NCBI RefSeq assembly: GCF_050947875.1 | Contig: NW_027460335.1 | Coordinates: 10,555,928-10,619,927, forward strand | Source of the DNA: Dermacentor variabilis | Taxonomy: Eukaryota > Arthropoda > Arachnida > Ixodida > Ixodidae | Length of the DNA: 64,000 nucleotides | Direction: 5' to 3' | Shown: positions 1 through 11,167 of the stretch, one piece after another | Layout of the letters: each line of letters opens with the position of its first letter | Position numbering within the stretch: the stretch's first letter is position 1 | Notes under the pieces: model-generated | Told to the model about the DNA's origin: nothing | What the model saw: only the letters and a program-made list of their open reading frames with translations | Databases searched by the model: none | Translations under genes and position numbers: made by a program

Positions 1-131
1 TACTGAAACAATTAAATTTACCAAGCTAAAATATGTGAAAGCATCGTAAATTACAACTTACACGCAAACTTGATTGTACCAGAAAACAATTGTGTGACAC
101 GAAAACTCAAAGACTTACTTTCCAAAGTTTC

Positions 132-555
132 TATCATCCACAGGCCGGCCGTAGCAGCCGCCAATTGCGCTCGCCGGCGCCCGGGTGTCTTGGGGGCCAC
201 GGAGCGGCGCGCCCGGTTTCTTGCAACACCTCCAGATGGCGCTCGCCTCCGCCACATGGTCACCCACACAAGATACCGCGTTTCTATCAGAAAGCTCGCC
301 CTCCACGCATAGTGTTCACCGCCAGCGTTTCCCGGTAAACATCACGGTTACATAAGAATCTACAGGCTGGCCGCGGGGTCCAAGATTTGCACGCGTCGGG
401 GCGCAGGTGCCTTGGGGGCCACCGAGAGGCACAACTGGTTCCTTGCAACACCTCCAGGTGGCGCACAAGAGGCCGTGTTTCTACCAGAACGCTTGCCTTA
501 GCGCACAGTGTTCGGCGCCAGCGTATCCCGGTAACAATTATGGTTACAAAAGCTG
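132..555. repeat. Two-copy tandem repeat, ~222 and ~196 bp units
   Basis: Two adjacent copies share blocks such as cttgggggccac (189 and 411), ttgcaacacctccag (221 and 443) and gccagcgt(t/a)tcccggtaa (321 and 517). The first two blocks are 222 bp apart and the last only 196 bp, so the second copy lacks about 26 bp in the middle. I remember this sequence as dispersed and often tandem in tick genomes, but could not check. The short open frames across it follow the repeat and are not genes. Confidence 0.8.
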
Positions 556-855
556 CAGTTGCCGGGAAGCGTGGGGAGCAGTCAGGGATCGTTGAATGCT
601 ACCGTGTTCCACTGTTAATGGCGAAGCTTGAGCGTCCTCCAAATTTTTATTTCAGAGACAAAATCCCCTGGACCTGGTTCTGCCTTTGGGTAGACTTTTG
701 ACAAAGGCAGACAGTGCTTGCGTGATAAATCACAGTGATCAGGTAAACCTGTATTCATAGTGCGGCCCCAAGAAAGTAAACACAATTGTATATTCTACTT
801 GTAGGGCTTTAAACTGGGAAGTTCAATGCATTCAACCCTTTCCGTTCTGAAGAAA
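556..855. other. No recognised feature
   Basis: AT-balanced sequence between the tandem repeat and the first Gypsy element. I see no gene, hairpin or repeat in it. Confidence 0.5.
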
Positions 856-859
856 AGGC

Positions 860-1049
860 TGTAACGAAGAAGAAGCGCCGGTTAGCACGGCGTATCTCCA
901 GCGTATGAAATCTAATGAAGTGCCGGTCAGTCAGGCGGATCACCAGCGTTTTACGCACGAGGCCGGTTCTGACTGCTCTCAGGGTTTTCACTACCGCACA
1001 GAGTTCGACTTCTCACTCCTTGCGTACGCTGCCAATCAACACCTTCACA
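860..1049 (+). repeat. 5' LTR of Gypsy E1 (190 bp)
   Basis: Starts TGTAACGAAG and ends CCTTCACA. It matches the split 3' LTR (7,236-7,272 plus 12,626-12,791) throughout, with substitutions and small gaps. The LTR is unusually short. Confidence 0.9.
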
Positions 1050-1066
1050 TTTGGTGGAGGTGCGGG
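1050..1066 (+). other. Primer binding site of Gypsy E1
   Basis: Directly after the LTR lies tttggtggaggtgcggg. A TGG shortly after the LTR, pairing with a tRNA CCA end, is the usual signature. E2 has a near match at the same place (ttttggtggagggcacc, 25,786). I cannot name the tRNA. Confidence 0.7.
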
Positions 1067-1156
1067 GTACGGCTCTATCAACACTGGAACTTCGAAGCCG
1101 AACCCTTCAACCATCTCAGCCCAAGACGGACGATCCTGACCAGCCTTCCCGAACCA

Positions 1157-2338
1157 TGCCTGACGATTCAGCTCAACAAGGTGCAGTCATGGCACCAACT
1201 GTCATCTGTCCTGGCGTGCAGCGGCAGCGGGATTCTGCTATTTATGTGGGTACCGGTGATCAGGACGTTGAGGACTGGCTCGCCTCGTACGACAGAGTCA
1301 GCGGGCACAACCACGGGGACGATACGGGCGATACGAGAAAGCTCAACAACGTAATTTTCCACTTCAGCAACATTGCACATTTGTGGTATCGTAACCATGA
1401 ATCCGACATCCCGACATGGTCAGCGTTCAACACTAACTTCACGGAAGTCTTTGATGGTCCTGCTGTCCGCAAACTCTACGCCGAAGAGCGTCTGCGCGGA
1501 CGCGCCCAGCAACCAGGTGATAATTTCACCAGATACATCGAAGACGTCGTTAACCTGTGCAACAGAGTTGACGCAACAATGCCAGAAGCCGACAAGATCA
1601 GGCATATCCTCAAGGACATTAACGACGCCTTTCAAATCTTGCTCGCCAGAAACCCGACCAGAGTGTATGTCTTCATTGCACTGTGTCAGAGTTACGACGA
1701 ACTTTGAAGGCAGCGGGTAGTCGCACAACATCCATCCTCAGAATTCGCCGCTGTCTCAGGTCTGACTCTAGATGCCTCTAATGCCAGATAAATGAATTGG
1801 TACGAGAACAAGTTGCTCGGCAGCTTTCCCTGGTGCCCTTTACGAACGCGCAACCATACTCTCCATTGACACCGGTGTTACACAGCTTCATCACGGAGGA
1901 AGTCGCCGAGAGCCTGTCAGCTCTAATTAAACCGCCTACCGTCGGGGCGCCCCTGACGTGCGCTGACGTCGCTGCAACGCGGCCCTTCGCTTCAAGTCCA
2001 CCTCTCCAAGCTGTTGCGCGACCACCCGCGATTCCTTTCTCATCGCCTGTACCATAGCTACTACGTCAGCTAAATCCTCGGCGCACCGCTCACAACCGCC
2101 AAATTTGTTACCATTGTGGAATTCCGGGTCACGTGACCCGCTTTTGCCGACGCCGTATGCTGCATATTTACGATAACCGCCGACCCATGAGCACTTACGC
2201 CCTGCGAACGCTACAATCTCCTCGGCCGCCGGATGAAACCCCTAGTCTCAACCATGCTCGTCGTTCCACATCCCCACGCCACCGCTCCATCTCACCGACG
2301 AGACGCCGGCCAAGCCCTCTACCTCAGGGAAACTAAGT
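1157..2338 (+). pseudogene. Gypsy E1 gag (capsid and nucleocapsid), frame-broken
   Basis: Gag packages the element RNA into cytoplasmic particles. From the ATG at 1,157 an open stretch runs to about 1,705 and carries a retrotransposon-gag signature (LWYRNHE...W..FN..F, then a run with a DNFTRYIEDVV segment). The frame then shifts. A later frame encodes a zinc knuckle C-x2-C-x4-H-x4-C (CYHCGIPGHVTRFC) at about 2,112-2,153, followed by a basic Ser/Arg/Pro-rich tail to about 2,336. The E3 gag shows the same order of parts. At least two frameshifts separate capsid from nucleocapsid. Confidence 0.85.
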
Positions 2339-2399
2339 GTCACAGTTCCCGAAGCGATAACTGCGTCCCATTCGATTTGCCAAAGGCCTCGAAATAACC

Positions 2400-2794
2400 C
2401 TTGCGACGTCATTGAGGTATACGTCGAAGGGATTCGAACATTCGCACTGGTCGATACGGGCGCATCAATTTCAGTGTTACGCGCAGGACTTTGCCGACTA
2501 ATAGGAAAAGTAACGAAGTCACTTTCCGGAGTGTACTTGAGTACTGCGAGCGCACAGCCTTTCGAACCATTGGGAGCCTGCATTGCGCGCGTTGTCCTCG
2601 ACGAGTCGCCTCATGTCATTGAATACGTTGTGCTGCCGTCCTGCTCCCATGAAGTTATCCTAGGCTGGGATTTCCTTTCATCAAACAATGTCATCATTGA
2701 CTGTACCCGCGGCGACGTGGAGTTGTCTTGCCGATGCAGCCATGGACGAAAATCCTTTGATGTCTCCAAAAATGCTTGTGGCAGAAATTACTGA
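2400..2794 (+). pseudogene. Gypsy E1 aspartic protease region
   Basis: Retropepsin-like protease that would cut the gag-pol polyprotein. The catalytic motif is intact (ALVDTGASIS, about 2,446-2,475). A second typical element, a LGWDFL segment, appears near 2,660. The frame ends at 2,794 and RT continues in another frame, so the original pol frame is broken here. Of the three Gypsy copies in the window only this one keeps the D-T-G triad; E2 and E3 have D-I-G. Confidence 0.82.
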
Positions 2795-4115
2795 TGTCCC
2801 TCTTAAGTCAGCCGGCATCGTCTCCGTATCTTGCGCATTAATACGTGACGCAACCATGCTATTCACGCCATGTGACTTCTTCCGTCGCCGTTCCCTTCCA
2901 TTGCCCTTTCGCGTCATCGCCCTCAGTGCTGGCCATAGTGCCATGTGTGTGTGCAATATGTCTTTTCTGCCGATTACATTAAAGCGCGGAGGGTGCCTCG
3001 CTTTCGTACAAACTGTGGATTCTTCAATGCTCTTCGATGCTCCCGATCACGCACATTCGACGTCCCTCGGCGCTCTCAACAATGCCAATCGACCGCCGTT
3101 GGAGGGCTTCCGTCTGTCAATCTCCGACGATCTGACAACCACACAACGCGTACAACTTATCACCTCGCTACGCGAATTTACCGCCTCCTTCGACTGCCAT
3201 CAACATTATCTCGGCCGCACCACCATATTATCGCACAGCATCGACACCGGTTCGCACGCCCCAATCCGGCAGCGTCCGTACCGTGTCTCAGCTTCTGAAC
3301 GCCGTGTCATCGACGAACAAGTGCGCCATATACTTCGGCGTGGCGTGATTCAGCCGTCCCCTAGGCCGTGGGCGTCACCAATTGTCCTCGCAAAAAAGAA
3401 ACACGGTTTTATTTGCTTCTGCGTAGATTACAGACGCCTTAACAAAATTACACGCAAAGACGTATATCCCCTACCGTACATAGACGATACTTTTGGCTGT
3501 TTACAAGGTTCCTAGTTATTTTCCTGTTGGGATTCGGGATCTGGATATTGGCAAGTCCTCTTGGCAGAGGCTGACCACTCAAAATCCGCCTTCGTTGCAC
3601 CGTACGAACTATACGAATTTATTGTTACGCCATTCGGCCTATGTAATGCGCTGGCTACTTTCGAGCATATGATGGACAGCATCTTGCGCGGTCTCAAGTG
3701 GCACAGGTGTTAGTCTTCTCACCTGATCTCCAGACTCACCTCCAACGACTAAGAGAGGTATTAAGCTGCCTTACTAATCCTAGCCTGCAGCTTAACATAA
3801 AAAATGCTTATTTGCTGCCAGTAAGCTTACCATATTAAGCCACGTCGTACCCAAAGAAGGCGTGCTTCCGGATCCTCGAAACTCTGTGCAGTTGCGGAGT
3901 TCCCGAAACTCACGAACTTCAAGAGACTATGTTGTTTCGTCTGCCTCTGCTCCTATTTTCGGCGCTTTGTGAAGAACTTCGCTATGATCATCGCCCTTTT
4001 GGAAAAACTGCTGGCTGGAGACGACGCCCTATACGCCTCGTCGAAGGCATGCGATGATGCGTTCAAGACCCTTCACCATCTGCTCACCTCTCCTCCGATT
4101 TTGTGATATTTTGAC
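2795..4115 (+). pseudogene. Gypsy E1 reverse transcriptase, YxDD motif deleted
   Basis: Fingers and palm motifs are clear: IDTGSHAPIRQRPYRVS near 3,240, PWASPIVLAKK near 3,370, FCVDYRRLNKITRKDVYPLP near 3,420-3,475 and TPFGLCNALATFEHMM near 3,630. A stop at about 3,513 ends the first open stretch and later parts lie in other frames. After WHRC (3,699-3,710) the sequence passes through a TAG straight into VFSPD, so the residues that should hold Y-x-D-D are missing. The thumb/connection part follows to about 4,110 with more stops. Without the YxDD aspartates it cannot polymerise. Confidence 0.88.
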
Positions 4116-4119
4116 CCTG

Positions 4120-4500
4120 CTGCCCCAACTGAGGTCCATACAGATGCTAGTGGAGTCGGCCTTGAGGCGGTTCTTGCCCAACGCAAACGTGGTCTTGAGG
4201 AATACGTCGTTTCTTATGCTAGCCGCACCCTGACAAAGTCGGAGCTAAACTACTCTGTTGTAGAAAAGGAGTGTTTCCCCATACTCTGAGCCCTTATGAA
4301 ATTTCGAGCTCGCTCATACGGCCACCAATTTGATGTAATAACGAACCACCATGTGCTGTGCTGGCTCTCCTCATTGAAAGATCCCTCTGGTCGCCTCGCA
4401 CGCTGGGCGCTCCGAGTACGACATCCGGGTCGTGTACCACTCAGGACGCAAGCATACCGATGCTGACGCTCTCGCCCGCTCGCCCATTTCACCTGACGCG
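4120..4500 (+). pseudogene. Gypsy E1 RNase H domain
   Basis: RNase H removes the RNA strand during reverse transcription. Signature segments are [15 protein letters not shown] (about 4,130-4,175), [21 protein letters not shown] and a conserved [21 protein letters not shown] near 4,345-4,410. A stop interrupts it near 4,290 and the frame shifts near 4,410. Confidence 0.82.
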
Positions 4501-4699
4501 CACAGTCTTTGTCCAGTCAGCTGTGTCCTGTCAGCACTTGCCATCAATGACATGCGCTCTTAGCAGAGCAAAGACCCGTGGATTTCTTCGCTTTTGGAGT
4601 TTCTCGCTGATCCTGCCACTGCTACCGCATCTAGGACGCTACGGCGGCAGGCGCATCTTTTTTTGTTCGCGATCACCTCCTGAGCCGTCGCAACTATCT

Positions 4700-4886
4700 C
4701 TCCGAGGGACGGCAATGGCTCCTCTTAATACCGCGTCATCTGCGGGCTAATTTAGGCGCATCTTTTCCCACTGATCTTCAATGTGTACACGGTGGCGTGT
4801 TAAAGCCACACGCCCGCCTTAGGCTCCGATATTGCTGCCCTGGCATGTACAAGTTCGTTCGCAAGTGCATCCGCTGCTGCCTCGAC
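4700..4886 (+). pseudogene. Gypsy E1 integrase N-terminal zinc region
   Basis: Upstream part of the integrase, before its catalytic core. A segment with CVHGGVLKPHARLRLRYCC and then YKFVRKCIRCC (about 4,776-4,880) fits the Gypsy HHCC zinc-binding region. The frame is cut immediately after by the DNA transposon that starts at 4,887. Confidence 0.7.
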
Positions 4887-6237
4887 CAACGTTACTAGAC
4901 TAGTAACGTTGGTCAAACTGCCGTGACTGCGTGGACCCACCACCGATCCTCGCCTCTCGTGGCAATGCTGTCGCACTTTGCTCGGTCAGCACAGCACGGA
5001 CGGGGCGACGAAGCATTGTCCGTTGTTTATGCGTTTTCGCGCGTTGTATACATGCGTGTTTTGGTGCAGTCTCGGTGCATTTTTGCGACACTCTTGTGCG
5101 ACTTAAATGCAGTGTGCGTTTTGAAGAGTTTACGGGCCGTATCGTCCAATTTTATTTCGTGACGCGAATGCATACTTTTGCTCCGTTCCTGCAGCGATAA
5201 CCTACTTTGAATGTGCAAGTTTGCCCGCAAGGGAGCAAAGCTCACGTAGGTTTCAACATTGCACTTGTGAATGCGGTGCTCTGATGAAAGAAATAGTGCT
5301 AGCTTCCTTTTTTTTATCCTGAAATGAAGTGCTGAGTATGTGTATATACCGTGTGCCCCAACTAACTTCAGCCAGAGTTTTAAAATATGCCAATGCCGCG
5401 TAGCTGGGAACAACCAAGGTAATGTTGTTTGCCGTAACTTTGAGATATTTAAAATGTTATAAATCCGCCTCGTTAGGTAAGGCGTAGTTAATTCCTAATT
5501 AATTAATTATTAATTATCCAATAATTGTTAGTGTACTTAATTCACTCATTAATAAATTAGTTCATCTAGTTATGTAATTCGTTGCCACCACCAAAGGTCG
5601 AGGCTTCAACTCTCACCAACGACCGCGGGTTCAAGTGCCTTAACTCTATTTTAATTACCTGTGCCTTAATTAACTTCGCCTAATTCACCTTGCCTTGACT
5701 GGCGTCGTGAACTGCCTCGATTGGTTCGCTTGGGCTCCCGTGACCTTTTTGGACCATCGTGTCGTCGCGCTAACATCGGCTCATGAGTCATACCATACGT
5801 TCGCATTAATAATTAATTAGTACTATGCAGCAACAGCTGATTACAACTACTAATCAGCTACTTACAGCTACTCATCAGCAACAGCTGATTAATATAGAGC
5901 GCAGTGGACGGCCGGGGCTGCTGCGGCCCTGGACTAAGGACTCCACAGCGCAACTCTGGGGCAGGGCAGCAGCATTTTCACAGCATCGTAAAGTTTTTTA
6001 ATCAATCTCCTAAACGCGAGACTATACAAACATTTAAAGACGCATCGGTGAAAACACTTGCTGAGTACGTAAGTTGCGAAGTCTGAGGACTCAAGCCCCT
6101 TCGCCAACGCAGAGCTGCGCCCGCGTAGAGCTACCTGCGGTGCGCCCGCCCTCTGGCGGCGCACCAAGACAAGGGGGCACCCGCGATATACGGCGCCTAC
6201 GGAGAGTTTGACAACTGAACCTAGTCTAGTAACGTTG
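4887..6237. mobile_element. Non-autonomous DNA transposon (hAT- or P-like by ends), 1,351 bp
   Basis: Perfect 17-bp terminal inverted repeats, caacgttactagactag (4,887-4,903) and its complement (6,221-6,237). They start CA and end TG and are flanked by a perfect 8-bp duplication GCCTCGAC (4,879-4,886 and 6,238-6,245). An 8-bp duplication points to hAT, P or Merlin type transposases; CA..TG ends fit the first two. The left end is itself a near-perfect palindrome, because the repeat is followed at once by its complement (4,887-4,911). I found no transposase, so it is non-autonomous. It sits between the zinc region and the catalytic core of the E1 integrase. Confidence 0.87.
5341..5665. repeat. 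Dispersed-repeat-like block inside the DNA transposon
   Basis: Begins ataccgtgtgccccaacta and continues through an AT-rich stretch of attaattaatta runs. It then holds a tRNA B-box-like string (gggttcaagtgcc near 5,630). I remember the opening as a widespread arthropod and tick repeat. It may be original cargo of the transposon or a further insertion; no target duplication was found. Confidence 0.4.
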
Positions 6238-6245
6238 GCCTCGAC

Positions 6246-7222
6246 TAGCAACGCCGAACATCGGTTCCTACTTCCACTGCCGCACCTTTGCAGCCGCACC
6301 TTTGCAGCCGCTTCCTTGTCCGTCCCGTCCTTTTGATCGCATCGGAATCGACCTTTACGGTCCGCTTCCTTGTACCGGGGCTGGAAACCGCTGGATTATC
6401 GTTGCAGTGGATCACCTCACACGCTATGCAGAAACCGCTGCACTTCCATCTGCCACTGCCCAAGACGTTAGATCATTCATACTGCGGCACTTTCTTCTTC
6501 ATCATGCAGCCCTTCGGGAACTTCTTAGGGATCGAGGCCGCGCTTTTCTATCTGAAGTCGTGACGTCGCTTCTGAAGGTGTGTGACATCATCCACAGGAC
6601 CACTAGCGCATACCATCCGCGAACGAACGGGTTGACTGAGCGTTTCAACCATACTCTTGGCGACATGCTCGCCATGTACGTCACGTCCAACCATTGCAAC
6701 TGAGACGCTGTGCTTCCGTTTGTCGCGTTCACCTGTAATACTGCCACTCAAGCCACCGCTGGTTTTGCAAGTTTTTCCTACTGTACGGCCACGAGCCTTC
6801 TTGTACCATCGATACCATTCTACGCTACCAGCTTGATTCATCAGAATATGTTCCTGTCTCTCAAGCTGCGCAGCATGCTGAAGAATGCAGAAAACTAACC
6901 CGCTGTCTTACCACCGCAGATCAGACACACCAGAAGCTTCCTCGTGATGGCTCTGACCCCCCAAGCTTCCCTTCCGATTCATTGGTTTGGCTGCGGTTTC
7001 CACCTTTAATCTCCGGCCTTTCTTCTAAGCTGCTCCCACGATACCATGGACCTTACCCTGTTATTGCACAAACTTCCCCGTGAACTATGTCTTCGAGCCT
7101 GTGTCGCCGACTTCTGATCAGCGCCGTCGTGGTCGCCAAACTGTTCACGCAGATCGGCTCAAGCCCTTCTACGATCCCTCTATGCTACCTTATGCTTACA
7201 TCGCCAGGATGGCGCCTATTTC
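6246..7222 (+). pseudogene. Gypsy E1 integrase core and C-terminal domain
   Basis: Catalytic core residues are visible in one frame to about 6,700: D in RIGIDLYGPLP, D in LRDRGRAF, and E in HPRTNGLTERFN, the D,D-35-E arrangement. A TGA near 6,703 breaks the frame. The C-terminal domain follows with LSSKLLPRYHGPY and then TVHADRLKPFYD (about 7,020-7,175), a GPY/F-type module. A 14-bp tandem duplication (cgcacctttgcagc) lies at about 6,281-6,308. Confidence 0.86.
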
Positions 7223-7225
7223 TTC

Positions 7226-7235
7226 GGGGGACAAA
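7226..7235 (+). other. Polypurine tract of Gypsy E1
   Basis: gggggacaaa immediately before the 3' LTR start. It is the expected primer for plus-strand DNA synthesis. Confidence 0.75.
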
Positions 7236-7272
7236 TGTAACGAAGAAGAAGCGCCGGTTAGCCCGGCGCATC
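7236..7272 (+). repeat. 3' LTR of Gypsy E1, left piece
   Basis: TGTAACGAAGAAGAAGCG and onward, identical at its start to the 5' LTR. It breaks off after ccggcgcatc where the LINE begins. The rest of the LTR resumes at about 12,626. Confidence 0.88.
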
Positions 7273-7507
7273 TTGTCTTGTGTCCCAGACAGTGGCGCAT
7301 GCCCACTATGGGGGATTTGCCAAGAAGCAGCCGGTTTTTCGTATGCTTAGTAGTAAAGCCAAACTAGATTTAAATTGTGGAGCGTGAGACTAGAACTGTA
7401 ATTTAGACGTATGATGAAAATATTGTGAAGAATTTTGATAAAGTAAGTTAACCTAAATAAATGAAATAATAGAAAATATTGATAATTTTACAAATTCAGC
7501 GACGTAC

Positions 7508-10500
7508 TCATTTTGTATCTCTAATAAAATTGTAAATTGCAAGAAAAGCATCCCTGTGGCTTGATCCCAGTGAGGTCGCACCAAAAGAAAGAATGGTTGG
7601 TGAGGTTAGCGATAGCCCAAGTTTGGTGAATGAGTGCACTAATAATTTTCTTTGTCTTATAAAGCGGTGGCAGGAGAGAAAATAATGTTCAATAGTTTCA
7701 GGTGCACTGCAAAAAGAACATAGAGGGGACATAGCGAGACCAGACCTGTGTAAGTAAAAATTTAGAAGAGGTATACGGCATCTCAATTTTGTAAAAGAAA
7801 CTTCCAATTGTCTTGAAGGACACAAATTATTATTCCATGGGAAACCAAGATGGTGCAAATCAGAAGCCGGTGTTAGTATGGATGTTTCAGAGTTTGGGAT
7901 ATAGCGAAATTTGTGTACCTAGCCGCGGTGACATAAATTGATGTCGGCAAAACAGATATGATAGCGCCGTTGAGGGATGCTCGTGCGAGTGAATAGGCCA
8001 TTTCATTCAAGTGTAACCCATGATGTCCCGGTACCCAAAGCAAACATACTTTCCGTAAGTAAGGAGGTACCATCGAACGAAAGGTTCTTTGAATTCTTGT
8101 ATCTAAAGATGCAGTCAGTGCTGCACATACAGATAGCGAGTCGGTCACAATAACAGCTAATGGGTCGTTTTGGGGAAGTTTTCGTAACGCTAATATAATC
8201 GCTAATAATTCTGCTTGAAATGCAGGTGTAAAATCGGGAAGGCGAAGCCAGTAACACCATTGTAGAGATTCAGAGAAGATCCCCACTCCCGCTGTCTCAT
8301 TGCACACAGAAGCGTCAGTGGCTATTACATTTTCCATGGTTAGTTGGTATAGGTGGTCGTGTAAGATGTTAATTAAATCTCGCCTTGGTAACAGCTTAGC
8401 ATGATTTGGAAATATGTCCTCGAACTCAATTTTGAGGTCTGTTAAGTCATTATTTGAATGACAAACTTGGCGTATGGACACGTGCAATTGTTGTAACTGT
8501 GCTTGCACAAATAATATCTAAGGGCTGTGGAATCTTGACCACGATGCCTGAAAAAACTCAGATGGTTCAGTGATAAAAGCATATTGGTTACGCCTTTTTG
8601 TAAACTCATAAATATTTAAATATGTCTGAACCGTTAGCATGCGGAATCTGCAATCTAGGGTGGGTATATGGGCTTCTTGATGTAAAACAGCGTTGCCAAC
8701 AAATCTAGGAAGCCCGAGGCATGACCGTAGAGCTTCTCTTTCTAAAAGTGTGAGAGGTTTAATTTTGTAGGTGGGGCCACCGGAAAATATTACGCAGCCA
8801 AATTCTAATATGGGCCCAACATACATTTTATAAATAATCAGTAAGGTATCCCTGCGTAGTCCAGAGCGGCGGTGGCTGAGCCGGCGAAGAATAGCTACGG
8901 CTCGTTCTGCCTTTGTTTTATTATGTTCAATGTGACTGCGCCAGGTGAGTTCGCCATCGTAAACAACACCAAGGTACTTGACTTTGTCAACCTGAGGAAT
9001 GATTTCCTGTCGGTATTGCAAAGATATATACACTTGTGCAGTTAAGGGCAAGACTAAGACCGCACTTTTGCTAATATTTATTGACATACTTAATCTCTCT
9101 AGCCATGTCTCCAGCATTCCTAAGTAATTTTGCAACGACTGTTGTAGAGAATGTATATTGATTGCGGAGAAAAAAAATGCGATGTCGTCCGCATAAACAT
9201 AAACATGTACTTCCGGAGACAAAGGAATGGTGCTTAGCAAAATGTTAAATAATACAGGGGAAAGAACGGAACCCTGTGGTACACCTCTTGTCTGCTTGTG
9301 TTTAGACGTCGAAATACCATGTTGGTAACAATAAAATTCTCTATCCCTTATAAATTCACTGATCCAAGCGGTTATATATTTTGGGAAATTCGTAGAGTGA
9401 AGCTTATCGAACAGAATGCAAAGTTCTACAGAGTCATATGCTTATGCTAAATCTAGCGTCACCAAAGCTGCGTACTCTCGTTTGCGGCGAGCAAGTATAA
9501 TGCGGCTCTCTAAATCTACATGGGCACACTATATGGAGTGGCCCGGACGAAATCCAATCTGACAAGGACTGAGAAGGTTATCATCCCGCATAAAATTTGT
9601 TATACGGCCGTGAAGAACCCTTTCTAATAATTTGACCACATTTGAGGTAAGAGAAATTAGTCTTATGTTTTCTAAGTCAAGTCCGGATGTTTTTTTCTTC
9701 AATAGTGGGATAATTTCAGCTACTAACCAGTCTCTTGGAACCCATGAATTCTTGAGAGGGAAATTTATTATGTTTAGTAGGTCCTGAGGCCCATAATCAA
9801 ATAAAACTTTTAGCATTGCTGTTGCAATTCCATCTGGACCAGGGGCTGACACCGGCAAAGAATTAATAATGCCTTCAAGCTCTGTCGCTGTTACTGCTGC
9901 AAAGTCGTCTACCAAGGGAGGTTTCTTTAGTCCTATCGGCAATTGATGTGTGAAACGTCGCGCAAGTTCTTGAGAAATTTTCTCAAGTGATTCTGATAAT
10001 TCTTTTGTTGATAGAACGACAGATTCGACGTTTACGGGGGCCGGTATAGCTTTGCGAGATCGAAGAAATTTAAACAGGGTTTTTTTTTTATTTCTAGGCT
10101 TCGAAAGGTATGTGAAGTGCCTGGAATCGTAATCCTCCTTAGCTTTGGGACTGTTCGTTTAAATGTGGTAGCTATATATGTATAATCAACCCAATTAAGA
10201 GGACACTGGTTGTATAAAAGCTTTTTCTATGCAGCTTTTCTACGTCTAAAATCTCGTTCGCACTCAGAATTCCACCAGGCAAAATATAATCCATCCTTAT
10301 AAGATTTCACAGCAAATTTAGCTTATTTTGATGACTGTTTTAGTATTGAACATAGGCTCATTGCTTTAATATCCATCTCCATGCCCTCCTGGGCTTGTAA
10401 AGCTGATTTTAAAGCATTTTTTAATTTTTAGTAGTTAACAAAAGTACGCATATTATTATTTATACTAGTTAACGGAGTAAGCCGTTCAAAAATTATAGGA

Positions 10501-11130
10501 AGGTGAGCACTGTTAGTTCCGGAATCTACAGTCTTCCAGGAGGTGACTGTCATGGTCGTGGTAGCAAAAGTAAGATCTAGGGCAGATCGCGACTGACCAC
10601 GCGCGAAAGTATGTGCTCTCGAATTTAAAGAGGAGAAATGATTCGTTAAGACCCAATGCGTTTCCACAAGTGTCCATTCGGAAACCCCACGATACATGAT
10701 GAGAAATAAAATTTCCCACTACTATGATGTTCTTCTGACTGCGAGCAATAGAGGTATCTAGATAACGGGTATCTTGTACTCCAACGGGGAAGTACGTGTT
10801 AATTATAGAAAAAGGTGTACAACCAGGTAGTATTATATCCAGTGCGAGGATTTCACAGTCTGGGGGCATTATCTGGTATGCTATAGTAGCTCTATGGCAG
10901 ATTTTTGATGACACAAACAACACTAAACCACCGCCTCGGGATGGGCGATCCAATCGAAAACATCGGAAATTTTTTAGATGAAAAGATTGACCAGCAGCAA
11001 GCCAAGTTTCCTGTAAAGTAATAATATTTGGAGAGTATGTAGAGATAAGATATAATAAATCTGTTGCGGCCGAAAGTATGGAACGACAGTTCCACTCAAT
11101 TACTGTTAAAGTTCCTATGGTGAATAAATC
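7508..11130 (-). pseudogene. LINE ORF2: endonuclease, RT, RNase H, Cys-rich tail
   Basis: In minus-strand order: an APE endonuclease (EWNCRSI and LQETWLAAG near 11,090-11,000; VVGNFISHHVSWGF near 10,730, where the usual VVGDFN aspartate is N), then a frameshift near 10,690. RT follows (SAPGPDGIATAMLK near 9,860; QIGFRPGHSI near 9,550; TRGVPQGSVLSPVLFN near 9,270; YADD near 9,190), then RNase H (IATDAS, AFQAELLAI, VTDSLSV, WVPGHHGLHLNE, 8,320-7,960) and a CSFC..HYFLSCH zinc-like tail near 7,700. In-frame stops lie at 9,529-9,531, at 9,442-9,444 (inside the LDLA-AYDSVE catalytic motif) and at 8,518-8,520. A frameshift lies near 7,870. The protein would nick target DNA and copy the RNA there. 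Confidence 0.9.
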
Positions 11131-11167
11131 CGAGCAGCAGAGGCTGCTTGGTCCAAAACGTTCTCTT

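Noticed and set aside
1168..1398. Minus-strand frames across gag and pol of E1
   Set aside because: Shadow frames; the plus strand carries clear gag and pol motifs.
5027..5413. 128-residue minus-strand frame as a transposase of the 4,887-6,237 element
   Set aside because: No conserved motif, and half of it lies in a dispersed-repeat-like block.
5615..5650. tRNA gene at the B-box-like gggttcaagtgcc
   Set aside because: No cloverleaf arms and no A box at the right distance.
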